This document shows, one piece after another, positions 11,321 through 23,768 of a DNA stretch of 64,000 bases. A program made the position numbers and the translations under genes. Position 1 is the first letter of the stretch; the number at the start of each line of letters is the position of its first letter. Source of the stretch: Terfezia claveryi (taxonomy: Eukaryota > Ascomycota > Pezizomycetes > Pezizales > Pezizaceae). The notes below the pieces were generated by a model. That model did no database searches. It saw only the letters and a program-made list of their open reading frames with translations, and was not told where the DNA came from. The DNA lies in contig WHUX01000040.1 in assembly GCA_015179025.1 (NCBI GenBank), forward strand, positions 186,001-250,000, given 5' to 3'.

Positions 11321-12363
11321 TGCTAGACGTAACTTAAGTTGTGAGTGTAATGTGACTTTGTATAAATGATGTCGATACTCCTTGGTGACGTATTCGGATT
11401 CGTATTACAAAGTAGATTGTGTGGTTGTATGAACACTGTCAAAATGTTCTTCTCACAAACATAGAGTAGCAGGCACTGTTATAAAGTATCAAATAAAACG
11501 AGCTTGGGTGGGGAAATGGATCTAATGTAGATCCTTAGACGTCACAAGTCGAGGTTGAGTGACTGAATTATGCTTCTTGGTGCGAAACAAGAAAGAAGAT
11601 GCCTGTCGCCTTCTTATTTCTCGGGGATGGTGAAGGCAGATATAAGATTATCGAGGGGACCAGAGCCAGACCAGGACCAGAGCCAGACCAGGGCCAGAGC
11701 CAGGGCCACAGGATCTTGGTGGCTATATTGATGCAGGAGGAGACGGGCGGCAGTGTATTGAGGGGAAGCCCCTGGAATTCTGGCTGACTTGGATGGTCTG
11801 GTGCTTCCAGAAGCTTAGTGGTTTGTTTCTCTCGGGCTGGGGTGATAATGGGCGTGATCTTTCTGTCCAAGATGAAAGAAGTGGCGTGGGATAATAAATA
11901 TGGAATATGGGTGTGGTCTTTCAACATGCAAAAAAACATGCAAAAACGTTGGCGTGCAATATATGGCTGCGGGCGGAGGAAGCAACTTACAGTACCAAAC
12001 TTGTAGCCAATGATATTGATCAACTCGCTTGTTTTAACCAGACTACGTTTGTTTCACAAGCTGGTCAGACAGCCAGGGCACGCAGGAGAGAAAAAGGCCA
12101 GGGCAGGGTTCAATGTTTGAAATGTGACTGGATGAATCGATGGGCAATGCAATGAGATTTACCGTTGGCTGAGGATGAGCTGTGGGCCAGTTCGGTCGGG
12201 AAAATCTGCTGTATATGGACTTCCAGTGGCACTGGCAGAACTACAACAGGACGGTGTAGTAGTGTAGGTAGAGGGGGCAATCAAGGCAGTCTGGTTAAAT
12301 CACGGTGCAGGTGGATTATGACCGACTGCATGAGGCTGGATACGGAGTGGAGATTCGGGCTTC

Positions 12364-12399
<36 letters not shown>

Positions 12400-12400
12400 C
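12364..12400. repeat. tetranucleotide microsatellite (CAGG)n
   Basis: About nine consecutive units of a GGCA/CAGG tetranucleotide, non-coding, in the intergenic region. Confidence 0.95.
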
Positions 12401-13059
12401 CAGGCAAACGCATGCGAAATGGCGAATGTTGAATTACAGCAAAAGATTTGCTCGGGAAGATTACTGCTGCTGCCTATTCGCCCAAGGGTTGAAGCTTCAG
12501 CTTGCTGAGAAGCCGCTGCGGCTCAGCAGGGAAAGCGAAAACTCCTTCAGCACAGCTTTGATAGAATCCGATAGGGGTCAATCGCTCACAGCTCCGAGAT
12601 GGCGACAGGGCGCACTCGCGGAACCGCACATGAGGAGGGGGCAGTTTTTCACACTCCCCCTCTTTCTTTCTTTCCAAAATTGCGCCTAGGTGCTGCCTAC
12701 GAATCAAAATGACGAGACCACACCGATCACCGAGTGCACAGGCGAGCAAACCAACTCGAGATGCCCTTAAAAGTACATACTTTCCGGTGATTGTTCTGGG
12801 CCTGCCCACTGGAAGAAACATTCTATGTGAAGAGAGACCTACGAGGGGTTTGTGCAACCAGAGGATGCTAAGAAAGAATCCCACCCTGGTGAGGTGGAGC
12901 CCTCCATATCTAACAGTATCTTTGTACTGTCTGTAAAGTACGTGCAAAAATCCCTGGTGGAAACCAAATAAAAAACCAAAAAGCACATCACAAAGGTTAC
13001 ATACATAGGGCAGCCGACTCCCGCTAGCGAGCGAGCGGCACGGCTATAAATGGGAATGT

Positions 13060-13130
13060 GATGCTGATGCTGATGCTGATGCTGATGCTGATGCTGATGC
13101 TGATGCTGATGCTGATGCTTATGATGCTGA
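13060..13130. repeat. hexanucleotide microsatellite (GATGCT)n
   Basis: About ten uninterrupted GATGCT units, followed by slightly degenerate copies. The minus strand translates as a His-Gln run in one frame, but there is no surrounding gene to support it. Confidence 0.95.
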
Positions 13131-13617
13131 CGCCCTTGATTTTGATAGACGCAGCTTATGGTGATTGAACTGCTCAATGATTTCTGGGAACCTCTCATCT
13201 TGTTGCTATACTTGAACCTCCCCCCCCCCCCCTGCCGGTACTGGTGTCGTATCGATCAGAGAGCCGTTGTGGGCTTACGTTACTTTCGACACACAACACA
13301 AATTGGAATATCTTGAACTTAAAGATAACACGCGTGACGGCATTTTTTTCTTGTCCCCAAATATGGACTCCTTCCCAGCAATGCTCCGCCGGTTGATATG
13401 TACGTATACCCCCCGCCCTTAATCTAATGTATTCAATAAACCCCGGGACACCCCTCGAGGCGAAATCAGGGTCTTGTGGATCATTCTTTTGTAATGGCAT
13501 CGAATGCCAGTTCAAATACTTATCTCTCACTCGGGGCTTTAGCGTAATTCAGACGAGCTTTTGATGCCCCTTATTAATTTTCCCAGAACTGTTGGCCTTT
13601 CCAAATGATTCTATCTA

Positions 13618-13654
13618 CAGTACCTCCCATAAGCAACCCTCCCATAAGCAACCA
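13618..13654 (+). mobile_element. possible solo terminus of a pogo-like element
   Basis: After a TA at 13616-13617 the sequence runs CAGTACCTCCCATAAGCAAC and at once repeats CCTCCCATAAGCAACC, giving two copies of a 16-bp unit. This mirrors the architecture of the intact 4204 element: CAGT at the edge, TA flank, sub-terminal repeats. I did not see the inverted partner in the window, so this would be a truncated or solo end. Confidence 0.35.
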
Positions 13655-14852
13655 GACTAAATCCTCATCGCGCTGGTTTGCAAATTTTACTCCCGACCAC
13701 GGTCAATTGCTTTTTACCGTCATTTTGTTTATATATATATTTTCCCTATCTTTACCTTGAACCACGTTGTTCTAAACCATGCAGCTAACTGTTGAGCTAC
13801 TGTCATGGCATTATTGATGCAAGGTGCAGAATCGAGGAACATCCGTCACTGCCATCACGTTAATCCTAATCAGGCAGTGATGACGTCACATATGGATTTC
13901 CTTCTTCCATCGACGAAGTTGAACCTTCACGGAAGATAAAAATTGACTCAGTCTTACCTCATAAATTCCGCAAGCAGATAGAGCGTGGCTCTGGGAGTTT
14001 TTGCGCGCCCAGCCTATCCCGGCAAAAATCCCAATTACTGAGTGTCGGTTGAAAAAGCTACTACGGTACTTCGTTTGACTACTTATAAAGAATGTATTAC
14101 CCTCAACTAAAGAAATGGGCAGGGTATGCAATTTGCCCCGATATACACCCCCACTGGAGCTCAATCTCCATGCCTCTTTTCCATGGCTAATTTAGTAGCT
14201 CCTGCGTCAAATTTGCTACTTACAGAGAATTCGTCCTGATTCATAAAGTATCAGCTTCCCTTTATGTGTTTGGATTATTACCAAGTATTTAGAGTATACC
14301 AACGTTCGAAACATATCAGATTATATGATCACATACCCCTAGAAAACCTTATAAGCGTGGAATAAATCCCCCTTTCGAATGCCCCATCTGATTATTGTCG
14401 GCTAATCCACACTATACTATCATCATATACCATACCCCCCACAAAAGAAGAAAATTGAAAGCCCAGGAGAGTGAGTAAAGTAAAGCTCTTAGAAACAAGT
14501 AATGTGATATATACTCAACTATTTTATCCAAACAAAGGAAAGAGAAGAACGAAAATAATTACTACTGGTGGAATATTCATGAATCATTAGGATAAGAAAA
14601 AAGAAGCGCTACAATAAACAAAACAGAGTGACATCTAAGCAAAACAGCTTCTGCCAACTCAAAGAAAAACCGCTTCCCTTAATATTAATACCCCACCCTC
14701 TGCGAACAAGCCAACCATTTCCTATTCTCTACTAAAATTTTCTTATTCAACAAAGGAAATATCAACAAACAAAATTAGTAACATCCTCAATCTCAGTGTG
14801 ACCATCCTTCTTTCTCCTCATTTCCCCCCTTAAAGACGCTCGGTAACGGCAG

Positions 14853-17800
14853 CTAACCACTGAAATATGTCGCCGTCCTAAACGGCGGTACATCATCCCC
14901 AATCCCAAACTCCTCATGCCCCGCACTACCTCCGTCCCCATAGAACCCCATGCCTAATACACTCACATCCGCATCATCATCGTAGCTCCCCCTTCGCATC
15001 AGGCTCTGTGGCGTAGCACCCGTCACCGCCTCCAGGCTCATATGCCCCCTTGCATCTCTCCTTACCCCCGCCGCTGATACCGCCGGACTGCCACCGTATT
15101 CGCTCAAATCTAGAGCTGGGCGTGTCATCTTGGAAGAGAAATTCACGGACCCGATATCTGGTAACCTCGAGGCCAGTTTCGATGTTGCACCAGCCATATT
15201 AGGTGGGGTGAGGAAGCCACTTAGAAAGCCAGGCTGGAATGTTGCTGGAGCAGCGGGTTGTGCAGCTGGGGTTCGAGCTGGAGATGCTTGTGATCCTTCC
15301 TTAGCTTTTCCCCTAATACCACGCCAGCTTCCCCATGCGGCAGCGAGTGGAAGCTGCTTTGCCAGCTCAGTGACATTGGCAACTACCGATGAACCCAATT
15401 CCGCTGTAGTGCCATTGATGCCTCGCTCTCGGACTTGCTGCTCCATTTGAAGATTCGCCTTCAGTCTGACTGCTGCATCTCTGACTGTCTCACGATCGAA
15501 TGTTGGCGACTGGAGGGCTTTGGTTATTTCCTCAAGCTCATTCACACGCACCGTGAGAAGCTCTCTCAACCAGCTAACTTCAAAGTCGCTATCCTTGAGC
15601 TTTTTCGATGCCTCTTTCTCAACAGCAGCAAGCTTCTGCTCCAGCTCTTCAACTCGAGCCTCTCGTTCTCCCAATTGCTCTTGTAGTGCCACAATGGACT
15701 CTCTCAGGGCTTGTGGTGACACCTTCTCTCCTGTAACTGATCCGCATGGCCCGCCGCTCGGGCTAGCCCTTGCGGTTTGGGCAGCTTGAGCCGCAGCCTG
15801 GGCAGCAATAGTAGCAACGTTGAGCTTATCCTCCAAATGGGTAGTTCGCTCCTTGAGGTGCTCAATTTGATTGTTAGCCATACCAAGGTTCTGGCGGAGG
15901 ATGACTTGGTTCCGGTCTGCATCCTCCCGGGCATTGGCAAGGGTCCTTTCGTGATGAGAACGAATATCAACCAGTTGCAACTCGTACTTCCTATGTTGCT
16001 CCTGGAGAGCTGCGTTCCGCATACGGTCTGCCTCATGGAGGGTATCCTGGAGTTGTTTTTCCAATGACGCTCTCACCATGTTGACCTGGTTATTAGCAGC
16101 CTCTATATCCCTCTGGACGGCAATACTAGCTCTTGCAACCTCATCGCGGGCGGATTGACGGGCGTTTTCAGCATCTACTTGAAGGATAGCCATCTTGCGC
16201 TGCTGTTCTAGGTTCTCAGCTCTGAGCCTATCGGATAGCTCTTCGGTTTTATCAGCATGCCTCTTAACGTGCTCAAGCTCGACCTTCAGCCTGATAGCCT
16301 CCCTCTCCTCAGCCCTCAACCTCTCTACCTCCCTTTCAAACCACTCCTTCGACTTGGCCTCCGCAGCCAACCTCGCTTCGAGCACTTCTATTCGTGCTTT
16401 CTGTCCTTCGTCACGTCGTGCCGCGCGGGCTTGTTCGCGGTTAATCTCCGTTTGGGCCGATCGCATATCCTCCTGCAATTTGTTAAACTTGCCGCGGAAT
16501 CCTTCTCGAACTCGAATACTTTCCTCCATCTCTGACTTCAATGTCTCAATAGTCCTTCTCAGTTCCCTATTCTCATTATGCACCAAACCGTTGTCCTCCC
16601 TCAACCTCTCACTAGCAGCCTTGGCCTCATGCAAGCTTCCTTCCAGAACAGCATTCCTAGCAGATAGATCGCTAACTGATTTTTGGAGGGATGAGTGCGC
16701 ACCTTCCAGAAGAGCACTGCGCATTTGTGCTTGACTTAGTGCCTGTTGACGTTTCTCATCAGAACTCTTTAGTCGCTTCTCTGCCTCTTGAGCCAGCTCC
16801 TTCTGTCTATCCCTCTCTTCATCAGCGAGTCTAAGGCCAGTCTCCAGCTCTACAACTTTCTGCTGAGCCTCTCGTCGGAGATCTGCCTCAGTCTTCACAG
16901 TGATTCGAGACTCTTCCAAGAGACTCTCAAGCACGCCCTGTCGCTTCTGAAGCTCCTCCATCTCAACACCCCCCACTCGCTTATGTCCATCTTCAAGAAG
17001 TCGCCTCTGCTTATCCAATATCTCTTCAACAGCCGATCTAAGTTCCTGTATCAGAGAGTCATTGTTTTCCCGCTCCATAACGCGCTCCTCGAGAGATTGG
17101 AATGCTGCGGCAGCTTCAGCGGACATCGCAATATCCCTTTGTTTGAGGGCATCTTCAAGTCCCTGTGTAAGCTCGACCAGACCTTCATGATCCCTATTGA
17201 TAAGCCTCTCAATCTGCTTTCGAGTGTCTGCCATATCCTTTTGATTTTTATTGAGCCTGTCGTCAAACACCTTCATCGCGTCCTCAACAACAGCTTCATC
17301 TCTCTCCTTCAATCTCTCCGCGAACGCAATCATAATGTCTTCCGCAACAGAGATATCTCTGATGTCCAATTTCTCCGCCAAGTGGCTGGTGGCTAGTGCA
17401 AATTGTGTATCTCTTTCGCTGAGCTTGTCCTCGAGTGACTTTGTCGCCTGCACAATAGCACAAATATCCTGTTGCTCGAATTTCTCCTCTAGCCTTCTGG
17501 TAGCCTCCATTACAGCTTTATCCCTCTCCTGAAGCCTCTCATCCAGAGACCTTCCGAGGTCAGCGATGACAGAAGAGTCCCGGTTCTGTAACTTGTCGTT
17601 AAGCGTCCTTGTAACGTTGAGGAGTACGACATCACGTTCTTTGAACTTTTCTTCAACAAATTGCCTGGCATCCATGACCATAGCGATATCTCTCTCATAG
17701 AGTCGATTCTCCAGGTTCTTTGTTGCCTCGTAGATAACTTTATCTCTGTCCTGCATCTTGCCTTCAAGGGATTTGGTGACTTCGACAATCCTCTGGGCCA

Positions 17801-20800
17801 TAGATCGAGTTTCTGCTGACATAACATCCTGCCTAGAATGTGTGTTGTCGAATTGACTTTGGAGCGCTCGGGTGGTTTCCAAGACTGCATCACTTTTCTT
17901 GAACAAGTTACTCTCAAGGAACTTGCTGTTTTCGACGGTGATGAGGCTGTAGTCCAATAGTCTTTGCTCAAGGGCCTTTGCAATCTCAACGATATTATCT
18001 TGTCTCTCAACGACACTCCTTTCCAGTTTATGGGTAGCCTCCACTAGTTTGCGGCCAAGCCAGTACGCCTTCTCTTCGATATCCTTTCTAGTCACCTGAA
18101 TTGACTCATCTACTGTTTCCAGCTGGGTGCTGACAGTGTTAGTTACCTCATCCAGAGCAAGGTTGCTGGACTTGACAACTTCGTTAAGTTTATTTTCCAG
18201 GCTCTTAGTAGCATTCACAACGATATTATTTTTAGCAGTAACAGCCTCCTCCAACCCGTTCAAAGTTTGAGTAATCACAGTCATGCTCCCCGACTGCTTT
18301 CTTTCGATGATTGCTGAAAGCTCCTCCCAAGCCTTGCTCTTTGTATTGATAGTGTCGCTCAGCCTGATATGTTCTCTCTCTCTCAGGGTGTCCTCAAATC
18401 CATGAAGCGTTTGCATAAGCATCTTCATATTACCAGACTGACCTTGCTCAAGAATAGCTTGGAACTCCTTCATCGCATCTTCTACCTCGGTTCTGTGATT
18501 ATCTAGCTTCTTTTCCAGGTCCTTAGTGGCTTTAAGGATAGTTGATTGGAGCTCCCCATTCAACTGAGGCCCTGGAGTGGAGATATCGTTATCCCTCTGT
18601 ACAGATGTATTGAGAGCAATATTCGCCGAAGACAAAGCCTCCAGTAAAGCTGCTTTAATTTTCTCCAGTTTGGGATTCCGTTTGGCAGACGGTGGACGAA
18701 CATCATCTTCCTCCCCGTTATCCTCGTCGTCGGCGTCGCTTTCAGCACTATGTATCGAGAACTTCCTCCTTGGCTGGCTGGCTATTTGTGCAGTGGAGAG
18801 CCCAGCGAGAGCCTCCTGGATTGTAGCCAGCGACTTCTCGAGGGGGTCGACATGAGCTTTCAATAGGGCGCCAACTAGTCCCTCAACATGAGCATCGAAG
18901 AACAGTCGACTTTGAGGATGAAGCTTAGTGTTATCACCTTCAGAAACCATCTCATTCCAACCGCTATCAACCTTAGTAGTGATACCAATTGCTGTACTTC
19001 TGTATTTCTCAAGTAGGGGTAGTTCTGGTGGTTTGTAAGAAGAGGCTGCAGGCCGCACTGGTTCATGGACTTCATCTGTGGATAACGAGGCCGCCCGGTG
19101 GCGGTAATGTTTGGGCATTGGGCTCGGTGCTGCATTACGTCGAGGCTCGTCTGGGTGTAGACCACCGTACAGAGGAACAGGCGGTGCTTTAAAGACACCA
19201 TCAAGGGCTGGCCTCTTAGGCTTTGCTCGCAACTTCCAACGAGCAGCATCCTCATCGAAGGCCTCCTCAAGGTCATCTTCGTCGTCATCGACGCCATGAT
19301 CTTCTTCATCTGACTCTTCATCTTGCTCCTCGTCTTCGAGTACTTCCTCTTCCTCATCGGTAGTGATCGGTTCTGTCTCTTCATCTTCATCATGGTGTTC
19401 ACAGAGGCCCTCTTCGGATGGACGGCGGCTGAGATATGGTGGATCCATATCAGTGATAGTGTTAACGATCTCATCCAACTCTTGATCCGAAAGCTGTAGC
19501 TTCTTTTTGGGTGATTTGCTGCGAAGGCTGCGTGGCTTAAGCTTTTTGTCCTCTTCTTCTTCTTCTACTTCTTCTTCTTTCCCCCCTTGTGGTGTGGAAG
19601 TTGTAGGAGAATTAGGATTAGAAAGGGCAGGAGACAATATACAGGGAGGTGCCATAGGTTGGGAGGCTTGGGTAGGGGAGGGAGTATAATATATTGATGC
19701 TGCCATACCCGTAGCTTTAGGAGTCAATGGCTGCTGTAAATGAGGAACCAAAGCCTTAGACTCAGCACCGTTAAACTCGAAGCTGAATGAATTTCTGGCA
19801 AAGATAGAGGTTCTTCGGCTAATAGGTGGTGGGGGTGGCTGTGCTTCCACGGGGGGTGGAGATGGCCCTTGATTCTGAAGGAAACTGCTATTGGTAATCG
19901 CGAAGGATGCGTCATCAACTGAGAGGTCGGGCAATGAGCCATCCTCAGCAGTATCCGGAGTCCTATTTGACTTTCCTCTCGCATGGTCAAAAGTAGTTGA
20001 TGGGCGGACATTCGCAAATTCCTCCATCTCACTCATCTTCTTAAACGCGTATGGGTTGAAATCTTGGATCAAGTCCGTTGGCGATTTTTCCATCAGGGCC
20101 TCAGCTTCCTCGTCACTGCTCACTTCACCAATGTCATCAGATAGACAGCCACCCACTCCCCCTTCTTCTTGCTCCTCTGCCCCATGGTCCTGCTTCCCTT
20201 CTTGCTTTTCTAGCTCAGGCTCAGCACCTGCATCTGCATCTGCCTCTTTCTCCAATTCTACTCTAAGTTCCACTAAGCCTTCTAACTGAGATTCTTCCTT
20301 ATTTTCTATCTCCATATCCTCCCTATGTGCAAGCTCCTTGACTTCACCCTTCTCACCGATGACTGGCATCAGCAACTCTTTATCCTTGAGACCCTGTTCG
20401 TCTAACTTATCTTCTTCAAGCACTGGCTCCTGCTTAGTAGGCTTCCTTTCACTTTCTTGAGACTTGGGATCTCTATGATCAGCCTGTTCCTCTGCCGCTC
20501 TTTGTTCCTCCTTCCTGCTAGGGGGCCTCACTATAGGGATAATCTTCTTCACTGGCGGTGGCTTGATGATCTCCGGAGGGAAACTTGGGGTAGTATATGA
20601 GGGTGTAAACGAAGGAACAGCAGGGTCAAACGACGTAGCCTTGAAGCTGAAGGTACCAGTAGGCGTAAAACTCGGTGCAGCAACGTTGAAACTCGGTGCA
20701 CCAAACCCACAAATACTAGTATCTTTTGGTGGTAGAGATGAGGGGGGGGCTGACTTGAAGTTACTAGGGGAAAACATGAAGGTTGCTGTGTGATCGTACT

Positions 20801-23768
20801 TGAATTCAGAGATACGGGAATTGGGAATCTCAGGCTGGTCTATCACGGCCCAACCACTGTGGTTACTTCCGTTTGATAGATGATGGGCATGTTGACCAAC
20901 AGGTTGACCAACAGCTGTGACGGAGAACTTCCTCCTCGGACTGTTTGGAACGCTGGGGTTGGTTAGAATGTCAGATATGTTCGTTCTAGCGTCCTCGCTG
21001 AGGTGCTCATCACCCATTCCCAGAGATCCAAGGACACCATTGTGGTGGTGTAAATCGTCCCCAGCTATGAGCATTGCATGCTGTATCTGGTCTGGAGAGT
21101 CATAGTCATGCTGTAATTGAGCCTGTAAAGAATCTGCAGGGGTGCGGGAGCTGAGGAAGTGGTTTGGAGGGAGGAAATGCTGGGAGCTATCTCGGCTATG
21201 CGGGTTGTAGTACTGATTAAGTGGCTTCGCGTCTTGTAGGAGCATGATTGGTTGTTTGTTATTATTATCGCCGCCCAAAGCGGCCTCTTTTCGCTCATTA
21301 GCTTCTGTCTCAGGGTCGGTAGCGTCATCATCAGGATTGGACGCTAATTCTGCGCCTATATGAACATCAGTCTCCAAATTGGGCATCTCTGGCTGGTCGG
21401 GAAACCGAAGGGTATCTCCATTTTGGTTAAGGTAGTTAGGAGGGGCAGGCGAAACGGGATTGGTAACGAATCCACTGTTATTTACTCCATCCTCAGATTC
21501 TTCTTTGTGCACCTCAGGATTCTCAACCATGTTCTCCACGCCTTGCATCTCCCTTTGTAGGCTGATGCTCGGCTCATTTCGGCGGTGCTTGGGTACTGGC
21601 TCCACAATCGTGGGCCCTTGCTTCTCCACAATCTTAGGCTGCGGCTCGACAACGAACTTGTTCCGTGGTAAGACTGGCTCACACTCCTCCACAGAGGCTT
21701 CCCTAACATGTGCCAACGGCGATCCTCTGCGAACTTGTTGGTGCTGTTGTTGGAATCGTTCGGCAAATAGTTGCGCACCGTTCTGGAACATATTCTCGGG
21801 CATCACAAAGTCAGATACCGTAGGGGATAAGACATTATTATTCTCAAGTACTGGAGCATATGATCCATTCATGCCATTATTAAGGATGTGCGGTAAAGCA
21901 GGTGATCCACCGCGGCCATAAGGGGAGTTCCACGCGGGACCTTGGAATGGTGGTGTCCGCTGAGGTGGGTACATGTTATATGATTCCCACTCGTTTTGCC
22001 CCGGAGATGGCATGGGTATGATTCCTCCTTGGAAGGAGATTGATTGCCGTGGATTATGGAAATTCCCGAAGTTAGGCGAGGCTATGACAGGTGAAGGTAA
22101 GGCAGGTGGGAAGGGGAATCCAGATTGAGGAGTACCAGCAGGCGAAAAATGGCTGAATTGGGTACCAACCATACCAGGCAATGGCTGAGGGGAAAAGGTA
22201 TTGGACTGGAAGGATCCAGGCGTTGATACTCCCTGGAGCGTGAGATATGTCAGTTATCCCTCCAAATGAATAAGAAAGTGATGATTGGCTTCTTACCAGT
22301 GGTACCATTGGTGTCTGGCCCCGGCTATTCATCATGGGTGGTAATGGCGGTTCATCTCCATGAAGCACACCTAGGGCTCTCAGTTTCTCTTCTCTCAATG
22401 CCTCAACATAGGCCTCCCAATCTGTGAAGAGTTAGCTTCACGCACGTCTATAGTCTCGAACAGCAACTCCACCACCCTAGCAATGTACTCAGAAGCTCAA
22501 TGCTTTATGGCACACAGTTTCGCTATAAATCCCAAAAAACGGAGCCTGTTCGCGGAGTGTGTCTCACCTCGTCTGTCTGGTATATTGATATAAACATCTC
22601 TCTTGTCGAAGGGACCAGGCCGCTCCTCTGGGTAGATCTCTCTACTTTGGCCATTATCCCCATAAGCATCTCTGGCTTCAACATTATAACCCATTTTCTC
22701 CCACTCTTTTAATCTTTCTAAAACTTGCTCTTTCGTCAATGGAGCAGGCCTGCCTGTAGTGGCATCTACCCCATCATCATCCCGTTCGTCTAAAGGTATG
22801 CTTATAACGACAATTTTCCCATTCCACCTTACTGAGGCCCTCGAACTAGTTCTCGTCGGTTGTTTTAGTGATTCCAAGTACGATGATGTGGCGGTTGGTG
22901 TGATAGTGCCATTATATGATACTGTCGATGCGGGCCTATTTATTATATCCTCCCCGGTCCTCATAGAATTCCTACTAATCGATGGTACCGGAGGTGGCTC
23001 GGTGGTCACTGTTCCCGCCATTGACTGTGGTGCTGTTCTATAAAAAAGATATCCCCCGTCAATATCAGATGACTCAGTCGCACTACGGTCGTCAGTCTCT
23101 AGTTGAATTGGCGTTTCTTTAAGAATAGTTACAATATCCGCCTGAGTGATTGTTTTTGCGTTACTGTGGTTCCTCCTCCTATGCCCCCTCTTCGAAGTAT
23201 CTGGATTTTCGTCGTCACCCTCGTCGTCCCCGAGATCTTCTTGATCGTCTTCCGGACTGTTGTACCAGCTGCTGTTGGTAGCTGGGCGCTGATACTGTCG
23301 GATCCACTCCTCAGTATAGCGCCTTTGTAGAAATTGAGTCTCCCCGGAAGGTCCCCCCCTCCTCCGACTCGATTCTAGTAACGCAGATAGAACTCCGATT
23401 CCACTGGAAGCGGACTGGGGTTGGGAAACTTTTGCTCGGTTGAAATTAGCAGGGGCCGCGGCCGATGCCGGTACTGGGTTGCTTATTTCCCCGCCAAATG
23501 CTTCGCTATCCCCACCGAAGCTTCTTAGGCTGGCTGTATAATATAAAGAACTTTCCGGTCGCGGAAAAATACCCTTAGGAAATTGCGCTTGCGAAGGAGC
23601 GACACTTGACGATGAGCGGGCGTATGAACGTGCGGAAACCCTCTCAAAAACGTCGGCGGCGAGTGACTTGGGAGACGCGACAAGCTCCGGGTGGGGAGAT
23701 GGGGGGAATGGAGGAGAGGTCGGGGACGGCCGTGGTGAGGAAAACACGTTGAAGATCTGAGAAAACAA
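14853..23768 (-). CDS. giant coiled-coil protein with 18/19-residue helical repeats (~2,901 aa)
   Basis: Three exons join in frame: 23768-22568, 22421-22297 and 22232-14853 (introns GTGAGA..CACAG, 146 bp, and GTAAGA..CCAG, 64 bp). The product is about 2,901 residues. Order: a Ser/Pro-rich N-terminus; a compact conserved segment (about 310-440) with WNGKIVVISIPLDE, a KEWEKMGYNVEA helix, YPEERPGPFDKRDVYINIPD and DWEAYVEALREEKLRALGV; a long disordered region with PSF/FSF-type motifs (about 940-990); an acidic block (about 1400-1425); about 520 residues of 18/19-residue repeats (about 1670-2190); a classic heptad coiled coil (about 2200-2690); and a disordered tail. No membrane segment or catalytic motif is visible. 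The WNGK..EEKLRALG segment resembles one I recall in large uncharacterised Pezizomycotina proteins. A scaffold or tether role (septal pore, cortex or spindle pole) is inference from architecture only. Confidence 0.85.

Larger units (their letters stand above)
11321..14852. other. intergenic region with simple repeats
   Basis: About 3.5 kb without a recognisable gene, between the start of the 10.2-kb gene and the end of the giant coiled-coil gene (both minus strand). It carries a CCAGAGCCAGACCAGGGCC-like imperfect repeat at about 11660-11710, the two microsatellites listed separately, and one possible transposon terminus at 13618. Open frames crossing the repeats (Gln-His or Arg-Gln-Ala-Gly runs) are repeat artefacts. 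Confidence 0.55.

Noticed and set aside
11568..12023. 151-codon minus-strand open frame
   Set aside because: It crosses a degenerate purine-rich repeat, has no recognisable motif, and overlaps plus-strand frames of similar quality.
12474..12986. 170-codon minus-strand open frame
   Set aside because: Composition and motif content look random, no splice partners or family features are visible, and it lies next to a microsatellite.
12839..13198. His-Gln-rich open frame over the GATGCT repeat
   Set aside because: The His-Gln run is a direct product of the hexanucleotide microsatellite; the rest of the frame shows no coding signal.
7911..13664. Possible 5.7-kb element bounded by inverted GATTTAGTCTGGTTG copies
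   Set aside because: The 15-bp match is real, but similarity stops there, no target duplication is visible, and the interval holds an ordinary gene and unrelated repeats. The dispersed 10-mer explains the match better.
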